64,000 bases of DNA from Massariosphaeria phaeospora (taxonomy: Eukaryota > Ascomycota > Dothideomycetes > Pleosporales), in NCBI GenBank assembly GCA_011032825.1, contig JAADJZ010000019.1, forward strand, positions 558,001 through 622,000, in the 5' to 3' direction. Positions within the stretch are counted from its first letter, which is position 1. Each line of letters opens with the position of its first letter. The translations under genes were made by a program, and so were the position numbers. The notes beneath the pieces were generated by a model that was not told the origin of the DNA, did no database searches, and worked only from the letters and a program-made list of their open reading frames with translations. Shown in pieces: positions 1 through 10,355 of the stretch.

Positions 1-60
1 GTTCGTGTACCGGCGGATTCGGTGCTGGATGCGGAGCCCATGGACATTGATGTGTGGTGA
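1..60 (+). CDS. 3' end of a gene truncated by the window edge
   Basis: Frame 1 is open from the first base and ends in TGA at 58-60. It encodes 19 residues with an acidic end (EPMDIDVW). The rest of the gene lies outside the window, so no function can be given. It is called coding only because the frame is open with an acidic composition typical of a C-terminal tail and there is no other explanation. Nineteen codons is weak evidence, and chance is possible. Confidence 0.35.
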   Translation, partial: VRVPADSVLDAEPMDIDVW

Positions 61-423
61 ATAGCAGTTTGGCATTGCACGATGGCCCAGACCTAACTAG
101 GGATGCTACACCTGCTAGGCACGTCCGACGGAGCACCTCAAGTGGATGACGCTCGTTATACTCGTGTGAATACCAACCACGACTTGATACTGAGCGGAAC
201 CGGTCTTTCTCCACTATTACCACTGCGTCATCTCCCCCGGTTGTTCCATCGGAAGCGCCTGGCAGGTGTACAACTTCCTACGCATAGCTCTCCGACCATC
301 TCCGCACATCTACCTCTTACAAATCTCCCCGTTGTCGAAAATTCCGCGCTACACTGTAACATCAGCACGCCCACATTCATCATAACACCAACAGCTAACC
401 CAGTCTAGACAGTAATTCGAGAT

Positions 424-470
424 AAAAGGTCTCGCGAGCTCAATGCGACGAGCTTCATTTGTTTTCTGCG
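424..470 (+). repeat. Dispersed motif copy A (about 45 nt)
   Basis: This segment aligns with 29186-29230 (+) and with the complement of 51134-51182. The shared core is TGCGACG, then A/T, then GC, followed by a T-rich stretch, preceded by AAGG and GAGCTC-like sequence. The family is not recognised. The three copies differ at several positions, so this is an old or loosely constrained repeat. Confidence 0.5.
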
Positions 471-1144
471 AGAGCCGCGTGAGGCTGCGTGGGTGCTTCG
501 TTCCGTGGAGCGCGCTATTAGAACCGTGGTTCGTCAGGATAACTGCTCTAAACTGCTCGTTTCTTTCTCCCCCTTGTCGTCATTCTACCCACACACACTC
601 TGCTACTGCGAACAATCGGCTCAGAGACCGTTACGACGTGCGATTGTAGACTACTGCCTAGACAGCTGCGTTAGATGTGGGAACAAGCCAAACACATAGA
701 AGGGGCATACCCACCATCAGCCAATGCAAACAACTTTGATCAAACAATGATAATACTATCTACTACCGCTACCTCCTACTACTGTGCCACGTGAAGCATG
801 CCTAATAACTGCATCCAACGAACCTTTCCTCTTACAGACCGACCAAACGTTCGGAACGCCTTAAAAACCAGGGGAAATAGTACAGATATTCGGTCAAATC
901 AGACCCGAGTTGAGTTGAGGCGAGCTGCGCTGACGCCTAGGGGGACTTGGGGATGTTGGCTGGCGCTAACTGCTAACCACTAGATAGATATTGCGAAGAT
1001 TTTTACAGCGAAGAAACGCCGCAGGTAATAATGAACAAGAAGTACTGAAGCAGAATTTACACCGCTAGCTTTGATTGAAGACGCCGAGCTATACCGTTCG
1101 GTGCGATGCGTTTGGAAAGGTAGTGAAGAGAGTCGTTGTTGATC

Positions 1145-1164
1145 TGACGTGATGACGTGACGTC
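1145..1164 (+). promoter_or_regulatory. Cluster of three CRE/ATF-like TGACGT sites
   Basis: TGACGT occurs at 1145 and 1153, and TGACGTC at 1158. The sites lie about 420 bp upstream of the UPF0303 start at 1586. TGACGTCA-like sites are the classical targets of CREB/ATF-type bZIP proteins. The spacing is seen in the sequence; regulation of the downstream gene is inferred. Confidence 0.35.
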
Positions 1165-1424
1165 CGATCAGAAATTTAGCGGCTGGCGGCTTCCGGTACT
1201 TAGCGGAAATATCTATTTTCCCGAGCCGCGTCGTTCCGCCCAACACACACCAGACCAGACCAGGCACACCGTCTCGCGCGCCGGCTCGTGTTGGCAACGA
1301 CGACGCTTCGCAGCCCGACCCGCGGACGCAAAAATTGCCCGACCGAGCCGCATCCTTCGGGCTTGTAGCCTCTCCCCCACCCCCCTCTGCCACGTTGCGT
1401 TGCTCGCCGCTGACTCCCGCATTG

Positions 1425-1430
1425 TATATA
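1425..1430 (+). promoter_or_regulatory. TATA-like element upstream of the UPF0303 gene
   Basis: A TATATA run lies 156 bp before the ATG at 1586. The distance is plausible for a fungal promoter with a leader of about 100 nt. No other evidence. Confidence 0.3.
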
Positions 1431-1558
1431 TGTGGCCTCAGCTATAACATCTTACGGCGCCAACGCAACGCAACGCAACCCACTCGCTCGTCCCCTCAGT
1501 ACTCCATACCAGGGCTAGCTACCTCTCGGCCGCCAATCCACGCCCTCAAATCCGCCCC

Positions 1559-1585
1559 ACGCACGCACGCACGCACGCACGCACG
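1559..1585 (+). repeat. ACGC microsatellite in the 5' leader
   Basis: About six and a half ACGC units end directly at the ATG at 1586, so the array forms the last 27 nt of the leader. Similar AC-rich arrays lie next to the starts of two other genes here (47123-47157 and 50946-50984). Confidence 0.85.
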
Positions 1586-2128
1586 ATGCTCGACTCGCTG
1601 CCCTCGCCCACGCGGTCCCTCCACGACCTCGGGCGCGAAGAGCGGTCCTTCACCTTCGCGCACTTCACATGCGAGCACGCGTGGGTCATCGGCAACATCC
1701 TGCGCAACGCGCTGCGCACGGCCGACGCGCCGGCCATCATCCACATCTCGCTGACGTCGGAGCAGACGCTGTTCCACGCGCCCAGCATGCCGGGCATGAT
1801 GCCGGACACGGAGACGTGGGTGGCGCGCAAGCGGGCCACGGTGCTGCGCTGGGGCCACTCGACGTGGTACATGAGCAGCAAGTTCGGCGGCGACGAGCGC
1901 GCGTTTGTGGAGTACTACGGCCTGGGCAATGGGGATCGCGCGCGGTATACGTGTGAGGGGGGCGGGTATCCGGTGTTTGTGAAGGGCGTGGAGGGCGTGG
2001 TGGGTGCGATTGTGGTGGCGGGGTTGGAGGGCGATGTCGCGCATGGGGTGGTGGTCAAGGCGGTCGAGGAGTATAAAGAGCTGCGCGATGGGTACAAGAG
2101 CCCGAAGAGGGCGATGACTGTAAAATGA
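1586..2128 (+). CDS. UPF0303 / HbpS-like protein (YBR137W family)
   Basis: Single-exon gene of 180 residues. The sequence resembles the UPF0303 family (yeast YBR137W), whose fold is shared with the haem-binding HbpS/GlcG group (PF03928). Family hallmarks seen are an aromatic/His-rich opening helix (FTFAHFTCEHAWVIGN, about residues 22-37), a central RWGHSTWYMSSKF block (about 92-104) and a Gly-rich end (KGVEGVVGAIVVAGLEG). It has no signal peptide or membrane segment, so it is probably cytosolic. Its biochemical role is not settled in the family. The ATG is preceded by an ACGC microsatellite. It converges with the aspartic-protease-like gene on the other strand: the two stop codons are about 41 bp apart, so the 3' UTRs probably overlap. 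Confidence 0.85.
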   Translation: MLDSLPSPTRSLHDLGREERSFTFAHFTCEHAWVIGNILRNALRTADAPAIIHISLTSEQTLFHAPSMPGMMPDTETWVARKRATVLRWGHSTWYMSSKFGGDERAFVEYYGLGNGDRARYTCEGGGYPVFVKGVEGVVGAIVVAGLEGDVAHGVVVKAVEEYKELRDGYKSPKRAMTVK

Positions 2129-2169
2129 GCCCACCACGCCTATCGGGGACATCAAGTAGACCTTCCGAC

Positions 2170-3456
2170 TCAAAGAGAAGAGTGGATTGGGTCGGATTCA
2201 GAACAGGGTGGCTGGACCGCACGGAATCCGAATCGCCCGCCTGCTGCATCGAATGCAACCGCGTATCCGAAGAGGAAATTCCGCCCCGTGTTGACCAGCG
2301 GCGGGCGCCCTGGCTTCGCGGGGACGACATAGTCCGGTTCCATCAGGGTGCCCTTGCCGACTTCGAATGCATATCCCGCAGCTCTGCTCTCGTTCAACGA
2401 CGGGAACCCTACAGCGATCGCGGTCCCGGGCTTTACGCGCTGCACCCACTTTGCAGTGCCGTTCTTGTTAGGATTGCGCACGGTGACGGTCGGGATGGAA
2501 ACGCCCTCTTCGGCCCTGATGTACATTTGAGAAATCCCCGTATCCACCAATGCAGGACCACAGTTCTCCCCCTTGCCATTGATGCTGAAGGCCATGTTCA
2601 CCATGTCCCAATCACGGGGGTCGTCGTCGTGTGTTACGCCAGGGTCGAGGGCAGTAAAGTTGAAGCCTTGGATGTTCGCCTCCGTCAGTCCAAGACGTAC
2701 CCCCTTTGTCGAAAGCGTATAGCCGCACCACCAGGAGTTCTGGCGCACTGGTTGGCCATTGACACTCTCGATGTTGAGAAACGGATTTCCCCTCGGCACC
2801 GCGTGTGGCTGGCCGTCGCCTGGCCTGTTCCGTCCGAACCCAACGCCCATGTATGTTATCCGGGACGTGTCTCTTGCCGTGGGCTCTTCGCCGTTCGGGC
2901 CATGGGGGCAATGAAATGTGTCGCTGCTTGGATCATACCATGGACAGACCACGCTCTTGTCTACCACAAGGACCGGAACCGTTGCTCTTGCAATCGTCTG
3001 GTTTGAGCCGTGGAAAGTGATAGTCAGGTCAACCAGCCGCCCGGTGTACAGTATCCAACTGCTAGTCAGGAACTCGTACGCAGGCGTGCCTTGCGTATGG
3101 CCGATATGTGGGAGTAGTGGCGCGCCCACCAGCAGCCCCGTCGAGCCTGTGTCCATGGGTAGTTGGAAATCGATGCCGTCAATGACTGCGTTGACCATGG
3201 GGACGCTCTTGGAGGAGAATTTGTGCACATAGGGGAGGAAGATCGATTGTGTATATCTTGAAGTGTCGGCGCTGGACGCATCGCTGCTGGACGTGCTGGA
3301 CATGTTGAATGCACAGCGGCTCAGACCCAGATAGACGGCCGCGACGAGGGCGAGAGTGAGAAGATGGAGTCGTCGGGTATGTATTCTAGCGTAGATAGGT
3401 CTCCGCACGGGGGCAGGTGTGGGGTGCTTCGGTCCAAGTGCGGGCGCAGTCATCAT
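2170..3456 (-). CDS. Pepsin-like aspartic protease family protein, N-terminal membrane anchor
   Basis: Single-exon gene of 428 residues. A basic N-terminus precedes one hydrophobic segment (about residues 31-50), which suggests a type II membrane anchor or uncleaved signal. Two DTG motifs in the pepsin arrangement are visible: DTGSTG at 102-107 and DTGISQ at 305-310. Several Cys pairs (about 171/183 and 244/299) and N-glycosylation sites fit a secretory lumenal or extracellular domain. The C-terminal FLFGYAVAFDAAGGRFGF block resembles the final strand of pepsin folds. The spacing of the two DTGs fits an A1 protease, but the usual Tyr-flap region is not obvious, so activity is uncertain. The ATG is doubled (MM). 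It is convergent with the UPF0303 gene. Confidence 0.75.
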   Translation of the reverse strand: MMTAPALGPKHPTPAPVRRPIYARIHTRRLHLLTLALVAAVYLGLSRCAFNMSSTSSSDASSADTSRYTQSIFLPYVHKFSSKSVPMVNAVIDGIDFQLPMDTGSTGLLVGAPLLPHIGHTQGTPAYEFLTSSWILYTGRLVDLTITFHGSNQTIARATVPVLVVDKSVVCPWYDPSSDTFHCPHGPNGEEPTARDTSRITYMGVGFGRNRPGDGQPHAVPRGNPFLNIESVNGQPVRQNSWWCGYTLSTKGVRLGLTEANIQGFNFTALDPGVTHDDDPRDWDMVNMAFSINGKGENCGPALVDTGISQMYIRAEEGVSIPTVTVRNPNKNGTAKWVQRVKPGTAIAVGFPSLNESRAAGYAFEVGKGTLMEPDYVVPAKPGRPPLVNTGRNFLFGYAVAFDAAGGRFGFRAVQPPCSESDPIHSSL

Positions 3457-4188
3457 CGTGATGCCCGTTTCTGGGAATGTACACGTCGGATTCGAGTCAC
3501 TGCTACTCCGCTCTGGCCGTCAATGCATTGACTCTGCGTGCGCATCGACTCAGTACGCAGGGCCAGTGATGTGAGATAACCAGAACGATTCACTGAATGG
3601 CTGGGTATTCGGTGACAGGTGTGTTGTGGCTCGGTGGTCGTTGTACGTCATCCCCGCATTTGCAACTGTGGTACGGACGGCAGCCGCCGGATCGATGTGT
3701 TGGCGGCGAGAACAATTGCCCTCCTTCATCCCAACGTTCCTTGATCAACACCACTCTATTCCAACCCTCACGGCTCACGGAAGCCATGTATTCAACCATC
3801 TGGTTCCGCGATACCGACGGGACATCTGAGTGTGATCACTTCACGTGACGAGCCCGGAATCGCCCTTGCGCAGTCTTGGCATGGCTGTGGCGGCGCAGGA
3901 CAAGACGCTGTGCGACGACAACCGGCGAACGAGAAGATCGGAGCAGGATGCGAAATACGACCGGATGATTCTAGAATTCTAGCGACTTTGGGGAAGAATG
4001 TTCGAGTGGTAGGAGATACTTTTCGGCTCGCGCTCTCAGGACGGCTTCAACACGCCTCCAGCACCACCTGCACCTTCGTCGCCTCCTCGACCTCGACCTC
4101 CCGCCCGCCCTCCACCCCTATCCCCGGCTGCCCAGCTTCGCGATCGCACCTTCCCGCCGGCACCGAACATGTAGATGCAGCCGCGACC
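3457..4188. other. Divergent promoter region, no gene
   Basis: This stretch lies between the divergently transcribed aspartic-protease-like and ankyrin-CorA genes. A palindromic TCACGTGA (Cbf1/E-box type) is at 3841-3848. The reading frame of the ankyrin gene is open back to about 3832 but contains no ATG before 4189, so the upstream part is treated as leader. Confidence 0.6.
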
Positions 4189-7100
4189 ATGGCTCCCCGC
4201 TCACCATCTCGCTCGAGCGACGGCGGTCGCTCCGACCACCACGTCCGCGCCGAACCGCGTCTGCTCAAGGCCATCGAAGACAAGAAGAACGACGAGGCCA
4301 TCGCCATTATCGAGCACGCCAAAGCCCAATCGCAGCCCTCCGAGCACCTCCTGCGCATCGGGCTGATGCGCGCCGCCGAGCGCGGCAACAGCTACATCGC
4401 CGAATACCTGCTGAAGAGCGGCGCGAAGCCCGACGGAGCGCCGGGAGCCCGCGTGTCGCCGCTGCTGCGCGCCATCGAGAAGAACCACGTCGGCATCGTG
4501 CAGCTGCTGCTGAAGTTCGGCGGCAATGTCGATGTGGCGGACAAGCAGGGTCGCACCGCGCTGACGACGGCGGCGTGGCAGAACCTGTGGCACATAGTGA
4601 ACGAGCTGCTGCGTTGGGGTGCCGACGTGAACAAAAAGGACTCGAAGGGGCGGAATGTGTTACACAACCTTGCCGCGGACAAGTACTGTAATTGGGGCCG
4701 CGATGTCATCGATCTGCTGCTGCGGACGAATATCGCCATCGACGGGCCAGACGGGCAAGACGACTCGCAGAGGACGCCGCTTCATTGGGCAGCGTCAACC
4801 GGCAAAAAAGAGCTGTGTGAAATGCTGCTTACGCGGCCGAAGATGCCGAGGGCGAATGTGAATGCCGTTGAGGTGCGGGAGAAGACGCCGCTGCACTTGG
4901 CCGTCACGCATGGCCGGGATGATATTGTCGAGTTGCTGCTGCATTACGGCGCCGACGTGAAGGCGAAGAGCGACGGATCGTGGACGGCGCTTCACAATGC
5001 CTGTGACCAGGGCAGCGTTAAGAACGTGCGTATGCTGTTGGCTGCTGGTGCTGAGCTAAATGGGCGACTGCTGAACGGCATGACGCCGCTGCACCAGGCT
5101 GCCCAAGCCGGCCATGTGGACGTCGTGCAGTGTCTGCTCGAGCGCAAGGACCTGAAGCGTGCGGCCCGCGACGCGTTTGGCGTCACCCCGTTTTTGCGTG
5201 CTGCGCAAAGCAAGAAGAAAGACATCGTGAACATGTTGGCCCCATCCAACCACGTCGATACGCTCAGTGAGGATGCGTTGGGTGCGAGTAACGGCTTCAA
5301 TGCCACCATCGTAGATTTCGGCATGTTCCACAACGGCAACAAGGTAACAAGACGCTCTGTTTTCGAGCTGCTGTACGGCCGTGACCCGGTGAATCCCCGG
5401 AAACCCGCCTTCAACATCCTGCCCAAAGAGTCAAAGGCTACTGACTTCCGGTGGATCCACCTCCCTGCCAACAACATGGCCTGGGTGGAAGCACTCCACA
5501 CGAAAGCGTTCATTGAAGAGGGCGCCAGCGATGTCGAAGGGTTCAAGGCCATGGAACGGTCTTTCAATCATCAACACCGTGGCCAGCAGATACACTCACA
5601 CTACATGCGACCTCTGTGCCAAAGCACCCCGCGAGCTCCAAGACAGCAAGATGACTCTGAACTTTCTGATAACGCGGACCAGGGCCCGCCGCAGATCGTA
5701 GTCAGCATGGGCGCAGGACTGGGTATCAACACTACAGGCGGCGCTCAAGACGACCTTCCACATCCGCCGAAGACTCCTGCACGGACAGGCACGGTGAGCA
5801 CCGATCAAACCGACTGGACGATTGGCACGGCTGGCTCTTCCTCGACAAAAGAACGTGGCATGCCTGGCAAGGGAAAAGAGAAGCCAAAGAAAATGGCCAA
5901 GTGGGCTCATAGCAGGAAGGCAAGTGGCAGGTCCGGTGGCACCGACACGCCAACCAAGTATACAGATCAAGCTCCAAAACGCAAATTCAGCACCCCTCTA
6001 CAAAATAGTCAGCATTTGCGATCCCCCGGAAGTCCTGGAAGGAGAGACCCGACGCAGGTCGCCAAGGGGAATATCTTCATGTTCATGCCGTACCTGCATT
6101 TCGAGACGAATCGCAAACGACAAGAGATGCAGGAAGCAATCGACCGCGCCCAGATCATGAGAGACAGGAATCATGGAGGCCGCCATGTGCACACCGTGCT
6201 GCAGAGGGCGACGACATATGATGAGATGCTTTTGCGAGCACATCTTACTTCTTCGACAGTGTCACTGCATGTACGCAGGACACTCGATCAGTTTTTTTAT
6301 CACAACATCGACACGCGGTCGCGAGATGAGGATCAGGTCGTCTATCGGTATCAATGTAGGGGCTCCTCGCCTGAAAAAAGCGGTGTCGATCCGAAGGTCT
6401 TTATGGTATGTGCAACCTCTTGCTCAATGCCCCTCCATTGACAACTCTCCAGGTCGATCAACTTTGGCTGGTATGTCTTGGGAAAGACCTGATCGTCACC
6501 GCTTTCCCGCAGCGCTGGCAGCAGCCCAAAAACGACCCCCTGAACGTCCTCGACGGCATCATCGAAGACATCAACAGCAAGACCCGCGACCCCGTGCGCT
6601 CCGTCTACGACCTCGCCATGCTCATCACGGCGCGCTGTGAGGGCGTCTTCGACCGCCACCGCATGGGCGACGAAGACTACCAGTTCCTCGACATGTTCGA
6701 GTCCAGCATCGGCGACGCCACGGAGATGGAAACCGTGCTCTTCAAAGAATTCAACGTCGCGTCTGCGCAAGCCTCGGCCTGGCTGCAACACCACCGCCTC
6801 GCGAACCGCTTCTCGCGCCACCTCGACGCCGAAGTGCGCATCAACGAGCACCGCGCCCGTCGTGGCATCGCCCCACACACACACGACCACGCGCTCGCCA
6901 ACCCACCCACCCATGAAACCCACTACACAGACCCGTCCGCGCACCACACCACGCACCAACCCCTCTTCGTCGACCAGCTGCTCGACATCGGCGCCGAGAC
7001 GGACCTCCTCGCCGAGATCAAAGACATCCGCGACGAGCTCAACATGATCGCGAAAGTGCTCGAGGACCAGCGCGCCGTGCTGCCGGACCTCGAAGCCAGC

Positions 7101-7949
7101 ATCACAGACATCTACCGCGACGAGCACAAGACCCCGCAGAGCAAGTGGCAAAAAGACCTCCAGCGGCGCTTCAAAGAGCAGCTCAAGACGCTGGACACGC
7201 ACCTCAAAGACCTCGAGCGCATGGACAAGCAAGCCGAGCGCATCTACTACAGCATCACCGACCTACTCGACCTCAAGCAAAAGCACGCCAACGCCTTCGA
7301 AGCGCGCTTCGCCCGCGACCAAGCCACCAACACCACCCGCCAGTCGCAAACCATCATGGTCTTCACCATCGTCACCATCATCTTCCTGCCGCTGTCCTTC
7401 ATCGCCGCCATGTTCACCATCAACATCCGCGAGTTCCCCCACCAGCCCGGCAGCAATGAGCCCAGCCTGCCGCTCAACTACGTCGCTAAATACACGTTCG
7501 GCATCGGCTTCGCTATCTCTCTGCCGCTGATTGCTGTCGCGCTCAATTATGATGCGCTGGGCGACTTCTTCCGCGAGCATCGCATGCGGTGGCGCGATCG
7601 GCGCGGCCGCTCGCGCGAGGATCGCGGAGGGGGGAGGGCGGGCATGGATGCGCGCCACACGAATTTGTCGGCTACGTTCAGCAATGCTGCCCATACGAAT
7701 ACGCACGCCCGCCCGAGCATCGAGTCGTATCTCGACCCTGGTTCAGGTGGCGCGGGTTCGCTGCTGCCCGTCACAAGCCGCACGACGGCGCGCAGTCGAG
7801 GCGAGGACAAAGATGCGCGGAACGGCACGAACGGCGCTGTCAATGGCGGTCTGGGTGACGGATCTCAGAGGCCGGTGCCTGTGGAGCGCATGAGTACGGG
7901 GTTTCGCATGCGGAGAAGTGCGGATGTGGAGAGGGGGGTTGGGGTTTGA
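4189..7949 (+). CDS. Ankyrin-repeat protein with C-terminal CorA-like membrane domain
   Basis: Exons 4189-6405 and 6453-7949; the 47-bp intron joins FM to VDQLWL in phase 0. The product is 1237 residues. The start is the first in-frame ATG (MAPRSPSRSS). Eight or nine ankyrin repeats fill about residues 50-350 (repeated TPLHxAA and GADVN blocks). After a low-complexity linker comes the fungal CorA-like part: a VDQLWL block, a long coiled helical region, and two C-terminal membrane segments (about 1039-1065 and 1085-1103). The classical GMN loop of CorA magnesium channels is absent; FTINI follows the first membrane helix instead, as is usual in fungal CorA-like proteins. Magnesium transport is therefore not assured. 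It probably sits in the plasma or organelle membrane with a cytosolic ankyrin scaffold. Confidence 0.88.
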
Positions 7950-8777
7950 GGGTGAGAGAGGGGGTATGGCATTTTTGGTTTTTGGGTTTGGGGATGGGAG
8001 AGGATTGGGATGAAGAGATGGGAGAATGCGTTACGCAGGCAAAAAAAGCGATATACCCGCATGTTGTTGTTGTTCTTGTCGTTGGATAATCTAGGGTAGG
8101 ATAGGATAGGATAGGATAGCACCGCATCGAATGATAATTTATTCAAGTCAAGTTAAGTTATGAACCAGGTTTAGTTCAGATCAGTTCAGTTTAGTTCATG
8201 TGAAATCGGCCCACTTAGTATATACCATACAGACATACACACATACACACATACATACACGTCTCTCTCTCTCTCTCTCTACCCCAAAGAATCCACGTCT
8301 CTGCTTGTTTGCTTGCTCGCTTGCTTGGTTTGCTCGCACGAAAAAAGCCAAGCGAAGGTCCTTCCATACGATACGATACGATGCGATACGTACATTTACT
8401 TACATGGATAGGTCAGTCTCTGGGCTTACCCACGGGCTCAACGGAACAGGGGAACGGACATGTGTGATTCATCTATTTTATATGACTCTAGGTACTTGAT
8501 GACTCTGACAGTTGCGCTTGTTCGAGCTGAGCTGAGCTGAGCTAAGAGTCTTTGTCTATGTCGCTGGATAGGATACGGTAGGATAGGGAGGCTGATACCT
8601 GCCACTGCCAGATCAGAGCAGATCAGATCAGATGTGTGCTCGGCGTTCTCGCTCCCTCTCTCTCATGTTCAAGTTCCTCTGGAGGGTGGAGCACATGTGC
8701 GTGCCGCTGCCACTGCCGTGAAGTTACCACCCCTGAACCTCTCCAAACCAGTCCAGCCCACACCACCCCCACAACCC
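7950..8777. other. 3' intergenic region between convergent genes
   Basis: No gene is seen. It contains the 3' UTRs of the ankyrin-CorA gene and of the coiled-coil gene, and a dense cluster of simple repeats (8096-8634). Confidence 0.6.
8096..8634. repeat. Cluster of microsatellites
   Basis: Separate short arrays follow one another: AGGAT-type at 8096-8119, CATA/CACA then CT at 8226-8280, ATACG at 8366-8390, GAGCT at 8524-8543 and a GATCA-type array at about 8610-8634. None looks coding. Confidence 0.8.
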
Positions 8778-10355
8778 TCACTCACCCCTCCCCATCTCGC
8801 CAACCCCACCATCTGTATCCGCAACACCCACACTTCCCCCCACCCTCCCCCTCACACTCCCACTCCCACTCCTCCCCCTCGGCACCCTCACCTTGCGCTT
8901 CGCCATAACCTCCGGCGCCGCAACCTCCCTCGTCGCAACCACTCCGTCCTCTCTCACGCCCTTGTTATCTCCCACACTCTTATTTGCCTCAGCGCCTAGA
9001 TCCGGCACGGGCGTGGCCGCCCCGCGTATAGCCATGGCGCCTACGTTAAGCGTGGCTTTGGCGATGTCGGCGGCGGCTTGTTTGATGAGGTCGCGGGTTT
9101 CCGGGTTGGGAGGGATGGGGCGCGGGCGGCGGGGGGGTTTGGGGATGGGGGAGGTGGGGTTTGTGGGTGCGGGTGTGGGTGTGGAGAAGTCGATGAGGGG
9201 GTTGGAGGGGTCGTAGGGTTCGGGTGCGGGGGCAAATGTATAGCCTGCGAAGGACTTCGCGGGGCTGGAGGAGGCGGTGGATTTGGACGGGTGGGTAGGG
9301 CCTGCTGTGAATGGGCGGGGGCCTGATGGGTTTTGCTGCGGTGGGAGGCTGGTTGGTGGTGCAGGCGCCGGAGTGTCCGCGTCACTGGCGGGTGCTGGTA
9401 TAAACGCTGCTGGAATTGGCGGTGCAGAAGATGGTTCGTCGGACACAGGAGCAGCGGTGGCCGATGGTGAAGCGGCTGACACTTCCGTAGGACCTTTTAT
9501 GCCGGCCGTTGATTCCAGATGAGCGATACGAGCGTAGAGTCTACTGAGCGCTTCACCAGATTCTCGCTTAGTCTGCCCAGCAAGGGCAATGAGGAGGCTC
9601 TCTGTATGCTTGCGCGCGTCGGATTCTATCTTCAGTCGATTCTCTAGGTCCGTAACGACGGCTTTGAGCTCTTCGATTTTAGATGCTGCAGCCTGCTCTT
9701 CGCCGATTCGCTCGCGCTCAATTTTTGCAACTTCGTGGCGCACTATGTCGATGGTCTTGGCGGTGATCCCGTTGACTATGCTTTCAGTAGCCGCCATGAA
9801 CCTGGATGTAACGTTCTTCTCAGTGTACTTTTCTAGCCGCCTTTGGAGGGTGTCGAGTAGCTCTTCGGCGCTCGCATTGGGCGTGTCGGTACCAGCATCA
9901 TTTTTCCGTTGTCGAATGACCTTCAGCATAACCCAGATACTCTCTATATCGGCTTGGGCGTCCAACATCTTGTCCATCAAGTCGCGCGTGACTTCAGCGA
10001 TGTCGTAGGCAAAGTCCGTCACATTCTGCCCAGTCTCCAAGGCCGTGGCGATCTCGGGTCGCAGTTTCTCGACGGCGTCGCGGGCATTGTCTGCCGTGGA
10101 TCGGAAGCATGCGATCTCGGTGACGGCTAGGTCCAGATCTTCTTGGATATCCTTGACGGTCTGTTGGAGTTTGTTGATGGCCGGGCGGAAGGCTGCGAGG
10201 GCAGCCGTCGTGGCATAACCTTGCAGATCCTGCTCGAGAGTGGCAAGTCGAGCTGTAACGTCTTTCAAAGTCTCCATTGCGGCCTTCGAGGGGGATAGGG
10301 AATTTCTGTTCAGTGCACACTGGGCGAGTTTGTGAAGTAAGCGGCCGATAGGCAT
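8778..10355 (-). CDS. Coiled-coil, proline-rich hypothetical protein
   Basis: Single open frame of 525 residues; no known family recognised. Residues about 27-265 are helical with heptad-like patterns (for example TLKDVTARLATLEQDL and KIEELKAVVTDLENRL), consistent with several coiled coils. Residues about 285-430 are Pro/Ala/Ser-rich and probably disordered. A short helical stretch (ETRDLIKQAAADIAKATLN) follows, then a basic Arg/Gly-rich tail. Two starts are possible: 10355, or the second ATG at 10277 (METLKDVT), which begins exactly where the coiled coil begins and looks equally likely. There is no signal peptide or membrane segment. It could be a cytoskeletal or membrane-trafficking adaptor, but that is only a guess from composition. 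Confidence 0.65.
   Translation of the reverse strand: MPIGRLLHKLAQCALNRNSLSPSKAAMETLKDVTARLATLEQDLQGYATTAALAAFRPAINKLQQTVKDIQEDLDLAVTEIACFRSTADNARDAVEKLRPEIATALETGQNVTDFAYDIAEVTRDLMDKMLDAQADIESIWVMLKVIRQRKNDAGTDTPNASAEELLDTLQRRLEKYTEKNVTSRFMAATESIVNGITAKTIDIVRHEVAKIERERIGEEQAAASKIEELKAVVTDLENRLKIESDARKHTESLLIALAGQTKRESGEALSRLYARIAHLESTAGIKGPTEVSAASPSATAAPVSDEPSSAPPIPAAFIPAPASDADTPAPAPPTSLPPQQNPSGPRPFTAGPTHPSKSTASSSPAKSFAGYTFAPAPEPYDPSNPLIDFSTPTPAPTNPTSPIPKPPRRPRPIPPNPETRDLIKQAAADIAKATLNVGAMAIRGAATPVPDLGAEANKSVGDNKGVREDGVVATREVAAPEVMAKRKVRVPRGRSGSGSVRGRVGGSVGVADTDGGVGEMGRGE

Larger units (their letters stand above)
61..1585. other. Intergenic region, no gene recognised
   Basis: Only short overlapping reading frames without recognisable domains are present. 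It holds a copy of a short dispersed motif (424-470), a cluster of TGACGT sites (1145-1164), a short CAACG repeat near 1458-1478, a TATA-like run at 1425-1430, and an ACGC microsatellite just before the next start codon. Confidence 0.6.

Noticed and set aside
980..1422. Overlapping reading frames on both strands upstream of the UPF0303 gene
   Set aside because: No family resemblance, mutually overlapping, and positioned in the promoter of the next gene.
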